Source of the DNA: Streptomyces rubrogriseus
Lineage (GTDB): Bacteria; Actinomycetota; Actinomycetes; Streptomycetales; Streptomycetaceae
Direction: 5' to 3'
Assembly (NCBI RefSeq): GCF_027947575.1
Contig: NZ_CP116256.1
Location: 4,154,001-4,218,000 of the forward strand
Length of the DNA: 64,000 nt
Shown here: piece after piece, positions 8,284-17,348 of the stretch
Layout of the letters: the number at the start of each line of letters is the position of its first letter
Position numbering within the stretch: position 1 is the first letter of the stretch
The notes under the pieces: model-generated
Databases searched by the model: none
What the model saw: only the letters and a program-made list of their open reading frames with translations
Told to the model about the DNA's origin: nothing
Program-made: the position numbers and the translations under genes

Positions 8284-9606
8284 ATGCGGTTGACAGTCAT
8301 CGGCACCGGATACGTGGGAACCGTGCACGCCGCGTGCATGGCGGACCTCGGTCACGACGTCCTCGGCATCGACGTCGACGAGGACCGCATCGCCGCGCTC
8401 TCGGCCGGGCGCCCGCCCGTGCACGAGAGCGGACTGGGCGAGTTGCTCGCCCGTAACACCGCCGCCGGACGGCTGCGGTTCACCACCTCGCTCGCCGAGG
8501 GCGCCGCCTTCGCCGACGTCCACTTCATATGCGTGGGGACCCCGCAGCGGCCGGACGGCGAGTCGGCCGACCTGCGCTACGTCGACGCGGTGGTCCGGGG
8601 GCTCCTGCCCCATCTGCGCGCGGGTGCGCTGATCGTCGGCAAGTCCACGGTCCCGGTGGGTACGGCGGCCCGCCTCGGCCGATGGGTCGACGCGGTCGCG
8701 CCCGGCCGCGAGGTTGCCTGGAACCCGGAGTTCCTGAGGGAGGGCTCGGCGGTCCACGACACGCTGCACCCCGAGCGGCTCGTCGTCGGAACCGTCTCCC
8801 GGCGCGCCGACACGATCCTGCGGGAGGTGTACCGGCCGATGCTGCGGGCGGGAGTGCCCTACTTCGGCACCGACACCGCCACCGCCGAACTGGTGAAGGT
8901 GGCGGCGAACTCGTTCCTCGCCACCAAGATCTCCTTCATCAACGCCATGTCGGAGGTCTGCGAGGCGGCCGGCGCCGACGCCCCCCTGCTGGCGCGGGCG
9001 GTCGGGGCCGACTCGCGGATCGGCCCGCTGTTCCTCGACCCCGGTCTGGGCTTCGGCGGCAGCTGTTTCCCCAAGGACATCCGGGCCTTCGCGGCCCGCG
9101 CGGAGGAATTGGGCGCCCCCGAGGCGGTGGTGTTCCTGCACGAGGTCGACCGGATCAACACCCGGCAACGGCGCCGTACGGTCGAACAGGCCCGGCGGCT
9201 GCTGGGCGGTTCCTTCACCGGTCGGCGGGTCGGAGTGCTGGGCGCCGCGTTCAAGCCGGGCAGCGACGACGTGCGCGACTCGCCGGCGCTCACGGTGGCC
9301 TCCGCCGTCCACGCGCAGGGTGCCGCCGTCCGCGTCCACGATCCCGCGGCCCTGGACAACGCGCGCGCCGCCCGGCCGGAGCTCGCGTACGCCCCGGACG
9401 TCTCGAAGGTGTGCGAGGGAGCGGACCTGGTCCTGCACCTGACCCCCTGGCCCGACTACCGTCGGCTCGACCCGCGCGCGCTGCTCTCCGTCGTGCGCCG
9501 GCCGCTGCTCCTGGACGCCCGCAACGCCCTGGACGCGGCGGCCTGGCGAGCCGGTGGCTGGACCGTGCGCGCTCTGGGCCGCTCCGGGACGGAGGCCGTG
9601 TCATGA
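8284..9606 (+). CDS. ugd: UDP-glucose 6-dehydrogenase
   Basis: A 440-residue enzyme oxidising UDP-glucose to UDP-glucuronate with two NAD+. GTGYVG (residues 7-12) is the dinucleotide site. VGKSTVPVGT and WNPEFLREGSAVHD are family signatures, and the catalytic cysteine is Cys261 in GFGGSCFPKD. The C-terminal UDP-binding domain has GAAFKPGSDDVRDSPAL. It begins six bases after the galE stop and ends in a TCATGA overlap with the next gene, so the three are probably one operon. Its product is the substrate expected for the following decarboxylase-like gene. Confidence 0.95.
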   Translation: MRLTVIGTGYVGTVHAACMADLGHDVLGIDVDEDRIAALSAGRPPVHESGLGELLARNTAAGRLRFTTSLAEGAAFADVHFICVGTPQRPDGESADLRYVDAVVRGLLPHLRAGALIVGKSTVPVGTAARLGRWVDAVAPGREVAWNPEFLREGSAVHDTLHPERLVVGTVSRRADTILREVYRPMLRAGVPYFGTDTATAELVKVAANSFLATKISFINAMSEVCEAAGADAPLLARAVGADSRIGPLFLDPGLGFGGSCFPKDIRAFAARAEELGAPEAVVFLHEVDRINTRQRRRTVEQARRLLGGSFTGRRVGVLGAAFKPGSDDVRDSPALTVASAVHAQGAAVRVHDPAALDNARAARPELAYAPDVSKVCEGADLVLHLTPWPDYRRLDPRALLSVVRRPLLLDARNALDAAAWRAGGWTVRALGRSGTEAVS

Positions 9607-10571
9607 GAGTGCTCGTGACCGGCGGCAGCGGCTTCGTCGGTTCGCACCTGTGCGAGGCCCTGCTGCGCCGCGGCGACACCGTCTGGTGCCTGGACAACCA
9701 CTGCACGGGTCGGCCGGTCAACGTCGCCCATCTGCTCGGCCGTCCCGGCTTCGAACTCGTGCGGGCGGATGTCACCCGCGCCCACCCGCTGCCGGGCCCG
9801 GTCGACGGCGTGGCCCACCTGGCCAGCCCCGCCTCACCGCCCGACTACGCCCGGCTGGCGCTGGAAACCCTGGCGGTCGGCAGCCGCGGAACGGAGAACG
9901 CCCTGCGCCTGGCGCAGCGCCACGGTGCGCGGTTCGTACTGGCGTCCACGAGCGAGGTGTACGGCGATCCGGCGGTGCACCCGCAGCCGGAGGAGTACTG
10001 GGGCAACGTCAACCCGGTGGGCCCGCGCAGCGTGTACGACGAGGCCAAGCGGTATGCCGAGGCCCTCACCACCGCATACCGCACGACCTGCGGCGTCGAC
10101 ACGGGCATCGTCCGGATCTTCAACACCTACGGGCCCCGGATGCGTCCCCACGACGGCCGCGTCGTCTCCACCTTCGTCCGGCAGGCCATGGCCGGCGCCC
10201 CGCTGACCATCCACGGCGACGGCACCCAGACCCGCTGCTTCTGCTACGTGGACGACCTGGTCCGTGCCCTGGTCGCGATGCTCGACACTCCGCACCCCGG
10301 GCCGGTCAACCTGGGCAACCCGGTCGAGTGCACGGTCGGCGAGCTGGCCGACCTGGTGCTCAGACTGACCGGCTCCAGCTCACGGATCGAGCACCGCCCG
10401 TTGCCGGTCGACGACCCGGCCCGACGCCGCCCGGACATCCGCCGCGCGCGTTCCCTGCTGGACTGGGAACCCGAAGTACCCCTGGAGACGGGGCTGCGCC
10501 GTACGGTCGCCTGGTTCGGCGGACGGACGGTCGCGGCCGCCGCGCGTGTGCAGGACCCGGTCGGGACCTGA
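9603..10571 (+). CDS. UDP-glucuronate decarboxylase / UDP-xylose synthase-like SDR
   Basis: An extended SDR of 322 residues. TGGSGFVGSH is the NAD site and Tyr145/Lys149 (YDEAK) the catalytic pair. The segments HLASPASPPDY, TSEVYGDPAVHPQPEEYWGN and NTYGPRM are characteristic of UDP-xylose synthases, which convert UDP-glucuronate to UDP-xylose and CO2. The ATG overlaps the ugd stop (ATGA). A dTDP-glucose-dehydratase-like role is less likely given the adjacent ugd. It probably supplies UDP-xylose, or UDP-arabinose through GalE, to the upstream synthase. Confidence 0.85.
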   Translation: MRVLVTGGSGFVGSHLCEALLRRGDTVWCLDNHCTGRPVNVAHLLGRPGFELVRADVTRAHPLPGPVDGVAHLASPASPPDYARLALETLAVGSRGTENALRLAQRHGARFVLASTSEVYGDPAVHPQPEEYWGNVNPVGPRSVYDEAKRYAEALTTAYRTTCGVDTGIVRIFNTYGPRMRPHDGRVVSTFVRQAMAGAPLTIHGDGTQTRCFCYVDDLVRALVAMLDTPHPGPVNLGNPVECTVGELADLVLRLTGSSSRIEHRPLPVDDPARRRPDIRRARSLLDWEPEVPLETGLRRTVAWFGGRTVAAAARVQDPVGT

Positions 10572-10576
10572 TCACG

Positions 10577-12193
10577 ATGCCCGGCCGCGCCGCCTTCGCC
10601 CTCACCGCCGCACTGGCCGCGGGCATCGCCGCCGGCTGCTCGGCCACCCCGCACTACGTACCGCACGGCACCACCTACTACGTCAGTCCAGGCGGCGACG
10701 ACAGCGCGGACGGCACCTCGCCCGACGCCGCCTGGCGGTCGCTGACGCGGGCGGACAAGGCGGAGCTGCGACCGGGCGACCGGCTGCTGCTCCAGGGCGG
10801 CGCGCGCTTCGCCGGTACCGTGACGGTTGCCAAGGGGGAGGCCGGGGACGCGTCACGGCCGGTGACCGTCGGCTCGTACGGCGCAGGCCGAGCCACCATC
10901 ACCTCGACCCACACCCCCGGGGTGTCCGTGCACAACACGGCGGGAGTCGAGATCCGCGACCTCGCTCTCACCGGGCCGGGCGCACACCACACCGGTGAGG
11001 CGGGCGTCAACCTGTACGCCGACGCGCGAGACGGCGGGGACCGACGGCACGTCACCGTCGAAGACGTCGACGTGTCCGGCTTCCGGGTCGGAGTAGCGGT
11101 GGGTGCCTCCGGCGCCGGTCCCGGATTCCGGGACGTCACCGTCCGCCAGGTGGACCTGCACGGCAACCGGGACGCGGGGCTGCTCACCTACGGACCCGCG
11201 TTCGACCCGAAGCACCCGGGATACGCCCACGAGGACGTGGTCGTGGAGGCGGTGCACGCGCACGGCAACGCCGGGGACCCGACAGCGACCGAACGGCACA
11301 CCGGCAGCGGAATCATCCTGGGCGGTGTCCGCGAGGCCACGGTGCGCGACTCCAGCGCGTACGACAACGGAGCCCGGTCGGCACGACGGGCACCGGCCGG
11401 ACCGGTCGGAATCTGGGCCTACGACTCGACCCGTGTCCGTATCGAGCACAACTCCGCGTACCGCAACCACACCGGATCGAAGGTGGACGGCGGCGGCTTC
11501 GGCCTCGACTCCAACGTGTCGCACTCGACGGTGGAGTACAACACGTCGTTCCACAACGACGGTTCCGGTTACTACGTGTACTCGGCGACCGGCAACGGCG
11601 CGCACACCGACAACACCATCCGGTACAACGTCAGCGCCGACGACGGACGGAAACTGCCCGCCCACGGCGCCCTGACCGTCTACGGGTCCCAGGTGCGTGA
11701 CCTGAGCATCTACCAGAACACCGTCACGATGTCCCGTTCCCCCGGCGGACCGGGCACGGTGGTCCTGCTGCGCCCGGGCAACAGCGGGATCACCTTCCGC
11801 AACAACCTCCTGGTCTCCGACGGTGATCCGCTGGTGTCCGCCGACACGGCCCTCACCACCGACAGGGTCCTCTTCCAGGGTAACCAGTACGCGTCCTCCG
11901 GCCGCTGGAGCGTGAAGTGGGGTGCGCACCGCTACCCGGACCTCGACGCCTGGCGCTCGCACACCGGACAGGAGCGCGTGGAGGGCCGCTCCTCGGGGAC
12001 GTCCGCCGCGCCCTGCCTGACCGGCGGCGCGCTGCCGGACGTCGACAGGCCCGCTGACGCCCGCCTCCTCGCCCCCCGCTGTCCGCGCCCGGGACTGGAC
12101 CTACGCGGGCAGTTCGGTACGGACGACGCGGCAGTCGACCTGTTCGGCCACACGGTGCCCACGCCACCCGACATCGGGGCCATCCAGCCGTGA
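10577..12193 (+). CDS. Right-handed beta-helix lipoprotein
   Basis: A 538-residue exported protein. The signal peptide ends in a lipobox, GIAAGC, with the lipidated Cys at residue 21. TYYVSPGGDDSADGTSPDAAW is the usual opening of DUF1565/parallel beta-helix proteins, and the middle has repeated short strands with Asn/His/Asp turns (VHNTAGVEIRDLALTG, NTSFHNDGSGYYVYS). This fold is common in polysaccharide lyases, epimerases and glycan-binding proteins. No catalytic triad can be named. It follows the UDP-sugar genes by five bases, so it may modify or cleave the exported polymer at the cell surface. A clear ribosome site is missing, suggesting coupled translation. Confidence 0.82.
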   Translation: MPGRAAFALTAALAAGIAAGCSATPHYVPHGTTYYVSPGGDDSADGTSPDAAWRSLTRADKAELRPGDRLLLQGGARFAGTVTVAKGEAGDASRPVTVGSYGAGRATITSTHTPGVSVHNTAGVEIRDLALTGPGAHHTGEAGVNLYADARDGGDRRHVTVEDVDVSGFRVGVAVGASGAGPGFRDVTVRQVDLHGNRDAGLLTYGPAFDPKHPGYAHEDVVVEAVHAHGNAGDPTATERHTGSGIILGGVREATVRDSSAYDNGARSARRAPAGPVGIWAYDSTRVRIEHNSAYRNHTGSKVDGGGFGLDSNVSHSTVEYNTSFHNDGSGYYVYSATGNGAHTDNTIRYNVSADDGRKLPAHGALTVYGSQVRDLSIYQNTVTMSRSPGGPGTVVLLRPGNSGITFRNNLLVSDGDPLVSADTALTTDRVLFQGNQYASSGRWSVKWGAHRYPDLDAWRSHTGQERVEGRSSGTSAAPCLTGGALPDVDRPADARLLAPRCPRPGLDLRGQFGTDDAAVDLFGHTVPTPPDIGAIQP

Positions 12194-12287
12194 GGTGCCC
12201 GAGATGCAGCCGCGCACGGGCGGTGTGACGATCGGGTGAGGAAGCAGACCAGGGTGGAGAGCCCGGTCCCCTCCGCCAGGGAGGCGT

Positions 12288-15200
12288 ATGCCTGTGGCGG
12301 CAGCACGACGGCTCATGGCCGCCCTCGTCACGCTCGTGGCCTTCGCCACAGCCGTCTACCTGACCGTTCCCAGCATGCGCACTCCGGTGTGGGCCGTGAT
12401 CGGCCTGGCCGGTGTGGCGGCCATGGCGGCCGGCATCCGGCTCCACCGCCCCGTCCCTCCCTGGCCCTGGTGGGTCCTCGCCACTGGGCTGCTCGCGTTC
12501 ATCGCGGGGGACACGTACTACAACGTCCTGGAGGAGTACTTCCAGGCATCCAACCCCTTCCCGTCGCCCGCGGACGCCATCTACCTCGTGACGTATCCGC
12601 TCTTCGCCCTCGGCCTGTGGGGCCTGGAACGGCAGCGGCACGCGGGCCGCGATCTGCCGAGCATGCTGGACGCGCTGACTCTCACCGCCGGGCTGGCGCT
12701 GCCGGTGTGGGTCTACCTGGTGCGCCCGCTGACGGAGGTGGAGGGGCTGACCTGGCAGCAGCGGGCCATCAGCATCGCCTACCCCCTCGGTGACGTACTG
12801 GTGCTCGCTCTGCTGGTGCGTCTGCTGCTACCCGGGCCCGTCGGCGGTTCGAATCGTGCGGTGCGGTGGCTGGTGGCCGGGACGGCGACCCTGCTCGGCT
12901 TCGACATCGCCTACGGGATCCTCCAGCTGAACGCGACGTGGCAGGCAGGCACCCTGCTCGACATCGGATGGATCGCCTTCTACACGTCCTGGGGCCTGGC
13001 CGCCCTGCATCCGAGCATGGCGGAGGTCACCGCCTCGAAGCCCGGACGTCAGTCCCCGCTGCCACCGAACCACCGGCTGGCGGTACTCGCCGTGGTCACC
13101 CTGATCGCTCCGGCGATCCTGCTCTACGAGGGGCTGGCCGGTGCCACGCACGACGCCCCGGCCATCGCCGTGTTCTCGGCGCTGCTGTTCCTGCTGGTCA
13201 TCATCCGCCTGTGGGGGATGGTCGTGGCGCACGAAAGGGCCCTGACCCGGGAGCGGGCGCTGCTCGGGGCGGGCGCGTCGCTCGTGGCGGCCGTCCGGCC
13301 GCGGCAGGTCATCGGCGCCTGCGAGACGGCGGTCGCCGGTCTGATGGGCCCTTCGGTCCCGCATCGGACACTGCTGCTGCCTCCCGAGGACGTGACACGG
13401 CAGCAGGCACCCCAGCACACCCGTCTGTCCCACCCCGCCGACCTCGGGCCCGGTGTCGCCGACGAGTTGGCCGGACAAGCCGACGTCCTCGTGTGCCCCA
13501 TGACCCACCCGGACCGGCCGAAGGGCGAGAACGCGGGCGCGCTGCTGGTCGCCGGGCCCGTGGAGCGGCTGCTGGAGACCTGGGCGTCCCTGGAGATCCT
13601 CGCCTCGCATGCGGGCCTCGCCATGCAACGTGTCCTCCTGCGTCAGGAGGTCATCCGCCGCCAGAGCGAGGCGTACTTCCGCACCCTCGTCCGCAACGCC
13701 TCGGACGTCATCCTCATCGTGGACGACGACGACCGCGTGCGGTACTCCAGCCCGTCCGCCGAGTCCGTCTTCGGCACGGTCGACCTGGTCGGCAGCCCCC
13801 TGCCCAGGCTCCTGGACGCGCGCGACCGGTCTCGGGCGAGCGAGGAACTGCGCGCGGTGCGTGACAGCGGGGCCAGGAACACCCGCGGTCACTGGCGGGT
13901 GGGGGGTGAAACCGACGGTGTCGAGGTGGAGGTGCGGTGCAGTGACTTCCGCGACGAGCCCACCGTGGCCGGGCTCGTGGTCACCCTCCGCGACGTGACC
14001 GAACAGCGTCGTCTGGAGCATGAGCTGACCCAGCGGGCCTTCCACGACCCCCTGACCGGCCTGCCCAACCGGACTCTGCTGCTGGAGCGGGTCGAGCGGG
14101 CCCTGCTGCGCGGCCGTCGCGAGGCTGCCCTGACCTGCCTGCTCTTCATCGACCTGGACGACTTCAAACTGGTCAACGACACGCTCGGGCACGTCGCCGG
14201 CGATCGCCTCCTGGTGGATGTCGGCCAGCGTCTGGCCCGGACCCTGCGCCGCACCGACACCGCGGCCCGTATCGGTGGTGACGAGTTCGCCGTCCTCATG
14301 GAGGACGCCCGACAGCCGCTCGACGCGGAACTGCTGGCAGCACAGATCATCCAGACCCTGTCCCGGCCGTTCACCTTCGCGGGCGAGCCGGTGCCCGTCT
14401 CCGCCAGTGTCGGCGTGGCGACCGCCCGCGACAGCGACGACGTACAGGAACTGCTCCGGCACGCCGACCTCGCTCTGTACGCGGCCAAGTCGGCCGGCAA
14501 ACGGCAGTGGCGCCGCTTCCGCCGTCGGCTGCACACCCGGATGTCCCAACGGCAGGATCTGCAGGGCAGACTCGCCCGCGCCGTGGCCGACGAGGAGTTC
14601 ACCCTGCGCTACCAGCCGGTCGTGGACATCACCGAGGGTGAGGTCGTGGGCTTCGAGGCGTTGGTGCGCTGGCCGCACCCGCCGCACCCGCCCGTGGCTC
14701 CGGAGCGGTTCATTCGCCTCGCGGAGGAGACCGGACACATAAGGAATCTCGGAACGTGGGTGCTGCGCAACGCGGTGCGCGACGCCGTGGGCCTCCAGCA
14801 CGAGCCCGGCAGGGCGCCCTACATCAGCGTCAACGTCTCCGCACGGCAGTTCCGGGACTCCGGCTTCGTCGAGCAGGTGGAAGACGTGCTGCGCACCCCT
14901 GGCCTCGCCCCCGGTTCCCTGCAGCTGGAACTCACCGAGACGGTAGTGCTGCGCAGCGACGACCGGATCCAGACGGTTCTGCACGACATCAAGGACCTGG
15001 GAGTCCGCATCGCGGTCGACGACTTCGGCACGGGGTTCGCCTCGCTGCGCTACCTGCGCGACTTCCCCATCGACGTACTCAAGATCGACAAGTCGTTCAT
15101 CGACGACATCCCGCAGGACGCCCGGCAGGTCGCGCTCGTCGAAGGCATCGTGCGCATCGCCGACACGCTGGGTCTGCAGGTGATCGCCGAGGGCATCGAG

Positions 15201-16601
15201 CACCCGGAACAGCGCAACCAGCTGGCGGCCATGGGCTGCCGGTTCGGGCAGGGCTACCTGTTCGCCCGTCCCATGACGGCGCACCAGAGCGCGCGGGTCC
15301 TGCGCCGGAGGATCGACCGTGACCACCGGAAGCCGGCCAAGAGCGTCGCCGGCCACGGTGAGCGCCGACCCGCGGCAGCGGGGCGCCGACGCGCGCCGAC
15401 GACGGACCTGGACTCCCTGCGGCGCACCAACCCCATGAGCGACGCCGTCCTCGACGAGGTGCGGGGACGGCACATCCGCAGCGGTGACCACTGGCTGATC
15501 GACTTCGCGTCCTGCAACTACCTCGGTTTCGACTGGGACCCCGAGATCACCGCCGCCGTCGAACCCGCGCTGCGCCGTTGGGGCAGTCACCCCAGCTGGT
15601 CGCGCCTGCTGGGCAGCCCGCGGCTCTATCCGCAGATCGAGGAGCGCCTCGCCGCGCTCCTGGGCGCCCAGGACACCCTCCTCCTGCCGACCCTCACCCT
15701 GATCCATGCCTCGGTGATCCCGCTGCTGGCCGACGGGGGACAGGTCTTCGTCGAGGCGACCGCGCACCGGACGGTGTACGACGGCTGTGTGGCGGCCCGG
15801 GGCCAGGGCGCCGTCCTGCACCGGTTCCACGCCGAACGGCCCGGGGAACTCGCCGAGCTGCTGTCCGCGGCGCCGGCCGACAGGCCCCGGCTGGTCTGCA
15901 TCGACGGCGTCAACAGCATGAGCGGCAACGTTCCCGACCTGCCCGTGCTGGCCGCGATCTGCCGCACGCACGGCGCGACACTGTACGTGGACGACGCGCA
16001 CGGCTTCGGCGTGATCGGCGAGCGAGGGCCCGCGGAGCCGTGCCCGTACGGCATGCGGGGCAACAGCGTCGTCCGGCACACGGGGGAGTCCTACGAAGGG
16101 GTCGTGCTCGCCGGGGGGTTCTCCAAGGCGTACTCGTCGCTGCTGGCCTTCCTGGCACTGCCCACGGAACTGAAGAGCCGGCTGAAGACGCTGGCCGCGC
16201 CCTACCTCTACTCGGGGCCGTCGCCGACCGCCTCGCTGGCGACCGCGATGGCCGGGCTTGAGGTCAACGACCGCCGGGGTGACGCCATCCGGGCGGGCCT
16301 CTACCGCAAGACCGCCCGTGTCCTCGACCAGCTCGACGCCCTGGGTGTGGACACCCTCAACGAGGACCGGCTGCCGATCCTGGAGATTCCGCTGGCGGAC
16401 GCCGATGACCTCGACGCGGTCGGTGGCTTCCTGTGGGACGAGGGCATCTACGCGACCCTGGCCCCCCACCCTCTGGTGCCACGCGAACGCGTCGGATTCC
16501 GCATCCAGGTCACGGCGCTGAACTCGGACTCCGACATCGACCGGCTCAACGGCACGCTCACCCGCCTGTCCGAACGCTTCGCGCTCCGGCCGAAGGGCTG
16601 A
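12288..16601 (+). CDS. Membrane PAS-GGDEF-EAL protein in frame with an alpha-oxoamine synthase
   Basis: A single open frame of 1437 residues with a strong GGGAGG site before its ATG. Residues 1-330 contain about eight membrane segments. About 335-455 is GAF-like; 462-580 is a PAS domain. The GGDEF domain (587-745) has an intact RIGGDEF near 662 with the inhibitory RxxD five residues before it. The EAL domain (760-1007) has GFEALVRW, ELTETVVL and DDFGTGFASL, so both c-di-GMP synthesis and breakdown look possible. After a 35-residue Arg/Ala/Pro linker, residues 1040-1437 form a PLP-dependent alpha-oxoamine synthase (AONS/KBL/CqsA family) with DDAHGFGVIGERG and catalytic Lys in GGFSKAYSS. A standalone synthase would need ATG 15434, which lacks a ribosome site. 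A frameshift error between two genes is the main alternative. Confidence 0.8.
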   Translation: MPVAAARRLMAALVTLVAFATAVYLTVPSMRTPVWAVIGLAGVAAMAAGIRLHRPVPPWPWWVLATGLLAFIAGDTYYNVLEEYFQASNPFPSPADAIYLVTYPLFALGLWGLERQRHAGRDLPSMLDALTLTAGLALPVWVYLVRPLTEVEGLTWQQRAISIAYPLGDVLVLALLVRLLLPGPVGGSNRAVRWLVAGTATLLGFDIAYGILQLNATWQAGTLLDIGWIAFYTSWGLAALHPSMAEVTASKPGRQSPLPPNHRLAVLAVVTLIAPAILLYEGLAGATHDAPAIAVFSALLFLLVIIRLWGMVVAHERALTRERALLGAGASLVAAVRPRQVIGACETAVAGLMGPSVPHRTLLLPPEDVTRQQAPQHTRLSHPADLGPGVADELAGQADVLVCPMTHPDRPKGENAGALLVAGPVERLLETWASLEILASHAGLAMQRVLLRQEVIRRQSEAYFRTLVRNASDVILIVDDDDRVRYSSPSAESVFGTVDLVGSPLPRLLDARDRSRASEELRAVRDSGARNTRGHWRVGGETDGVEVEVRCSDFRDEPTVAGLVVTLRDVTEQRRLEHELTQRAFHDPLTGLPNRTLLLERVERALLRGRREAALTCLLFIDLDDFKLVNDTLGHVAGDRLLVDVGQRLARTLRRTDTAARIGGDEFAVLMEDARQPLDAELLAAQIIQTLSRPFTFAGEPVPVSASVGVATARDSDDVQELLRHADLALYAAKSAGKRQWRRFRRRLHTRMSQRQDLQGRLARAVADEEFTLRYQPVVDITEGEVVGFEALVRWPHPPHPPVAPERFIRLAEETGHIRNLGTWVLRNAVRDAVGLQHEPGRAPYISVNVSARQFRDSGFVEQVEDVLRTPGLAPGSLQLELTETVVLRSDDRIQTVLHDIKDLGVRIAVDDFGTGFASLRYLRDFPIDVLKIDKSFIDDIPQDARQVALVEGIVRIADTLGLQVIAEGIEHPEQRNQLAAMGCRFGQGYLFARPMTAHQSARVLRRRIDRDHRKPAKSVAGHGERRPAAAGRRRAPTTDLDSLRRTNPMSDAVLDEVRGRHIRSGDHWLIDFASCNYLGFDWDPEITAAVEPALRRWGSHPSWSRLLGSPRLYPQIEERLAALLGAQDTLLLPTLTLIHASVIPLLADGGQVFVEATAHRTVYDGCVAARGQGAVLHRFHAERPGELAELLSAAPADRPRLVCIDGVNSMSGNVPDLPVLAAICRTHGATLYVDDAHGFGVIGERGPAEPCPYGMRGNSVVRHTGESYEGVVLAGGFSKAYSSLLAFLALPTELKSRLKTLAAPYLYSGPSPTASLATAMAGLEVNDRRGDAIRAGLYRKTARVLDQLDALGVDTLNEDRLPILEIPLADADDLDAVGGFLWDEGIYATLAPHPLVPRERVGFRIQVTALNSDSDIDRLNGTLTRLSERFALRPKG

Positions 16602-16607
16602 CGGGCC

Positions 16608-17348
16608 ATGCCGACGCACAACGACGACGTGGACTGGGACGGCTGGCCGGTCACCGACTACCTCGCCGAGAACTACCGGGTGCTGCACCCCGCAGACGCG
16701 GCCGTCATCGCCCACCACTCCGCCTTCTACCGGGGCCTCGCACCCCACCGGGTCGACCGGTCGGTGGAGTTCGGGGCAGGCCCGAACCTCTACCCGCTGA
16801 TCCTCGCGTCGGCGGTGAGCCGCCGGGTGGACGCCGTCGAGGCGGGCGAGGGGAACGTGAACTACCTGGAGCGGCAGGTCCGCGTCGGTCCCGACCCGAG
16901 CTGGCTGCCCTTCCACCGGCTGTGCCGACGCCTCAACCCGGACGTCCCCGCGACACTGACGGATGCGCTCATGCCGGTGGAGGTGATACGCGCAGACGTG
17001 CGGGATCTGGAAGCCGGGGCCTACGGGCTGGCGTCCATGCACTTCGTCGCGGAGGGGGCCACCGAGGACATCGGGGAGTTCACGGGATTCTGCCGTGCCT
17101 TCGCGCGCTGCGTGTCGCCGGGCGGGTTCCTGGTGGCCGCCTTCATGGAGAACATGCCCACCTATCGCATCGGACCCGAATCACGCTGGCCGGGCTGCCC
17201 GGTGGACCCGCAGATCGTCGAAGGAGTGTTCGCTCCTCTGGTCCAAGAGCTGAACGTGACGCACATCGACGCCGACCCGACCCTGCCGGACTACGGCGAC
17301 TCCGGCATGGTGCTGCTCACCGCGGTGACCGCGACCTCCCCTCCGTGA
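16608..17348 (+). CDS. SAM-dependent methyltransferase, NNMT/PNMT/TEMT-like
   Basis: A 246-residue cytoplasmic methyltransferase. VEFGAGPNLYPL around residues 46-57 replaces the usual glycine-rich SAM loop, as in the NNMT/PNMT/TEMT family. VEAGEGNVNYLERQ gives the acidic residue after strand 2, and later segments read ADVRDLEAGAYGLASMHFV and FARCVSPGGFLVAAFM. It begins six bases after the oxoamine-synthase frame, so its substrate may be the aminoketone made there; that link is inferred. It overlaps the convergent GH15 gene by 32 bases. Confidence 0.78.
   Translation: MPTHNDDVDWDGWPVTDYLAENYRVLHPADAAVIAHHSAFYRGLAPHRVDRSVEFGAGPNLYPLILASAVSRRVDAVEAGEGNVNYLERQVRVGPDPSWLPFHRLCRRLNPDVPATLTDALMPVEVIRADVRDLEAGAYGLASMHFVAEGATEDIGEFTGFCRAFARCVSPGGFLVAAFMENMPTYRIGPESRWPGCPVDPQIVEGVFAPLVQELNVTHIDADPTLPDYGDSGMVLLTAVTATSPP

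Noticed and set aside
15434..16601. Alpha-oxoamine synthase as a separate gene from ATG 15434
   Set aside because: No ribosome-binding sequence precedes this ATG and the upstream frame is continuous; annotated as part of the large frame with this alternative stated.
12828..17042. A 1404-codon open frame on the minus strand opposite the GGDEF-EAL-oxoamine synthase gene
   Set aside because: It is a high-GC shadow: no recognisable domain, His/Gly/Arg/Gln-rich composition, and the opposite strand encodes clear catalytic motifs.
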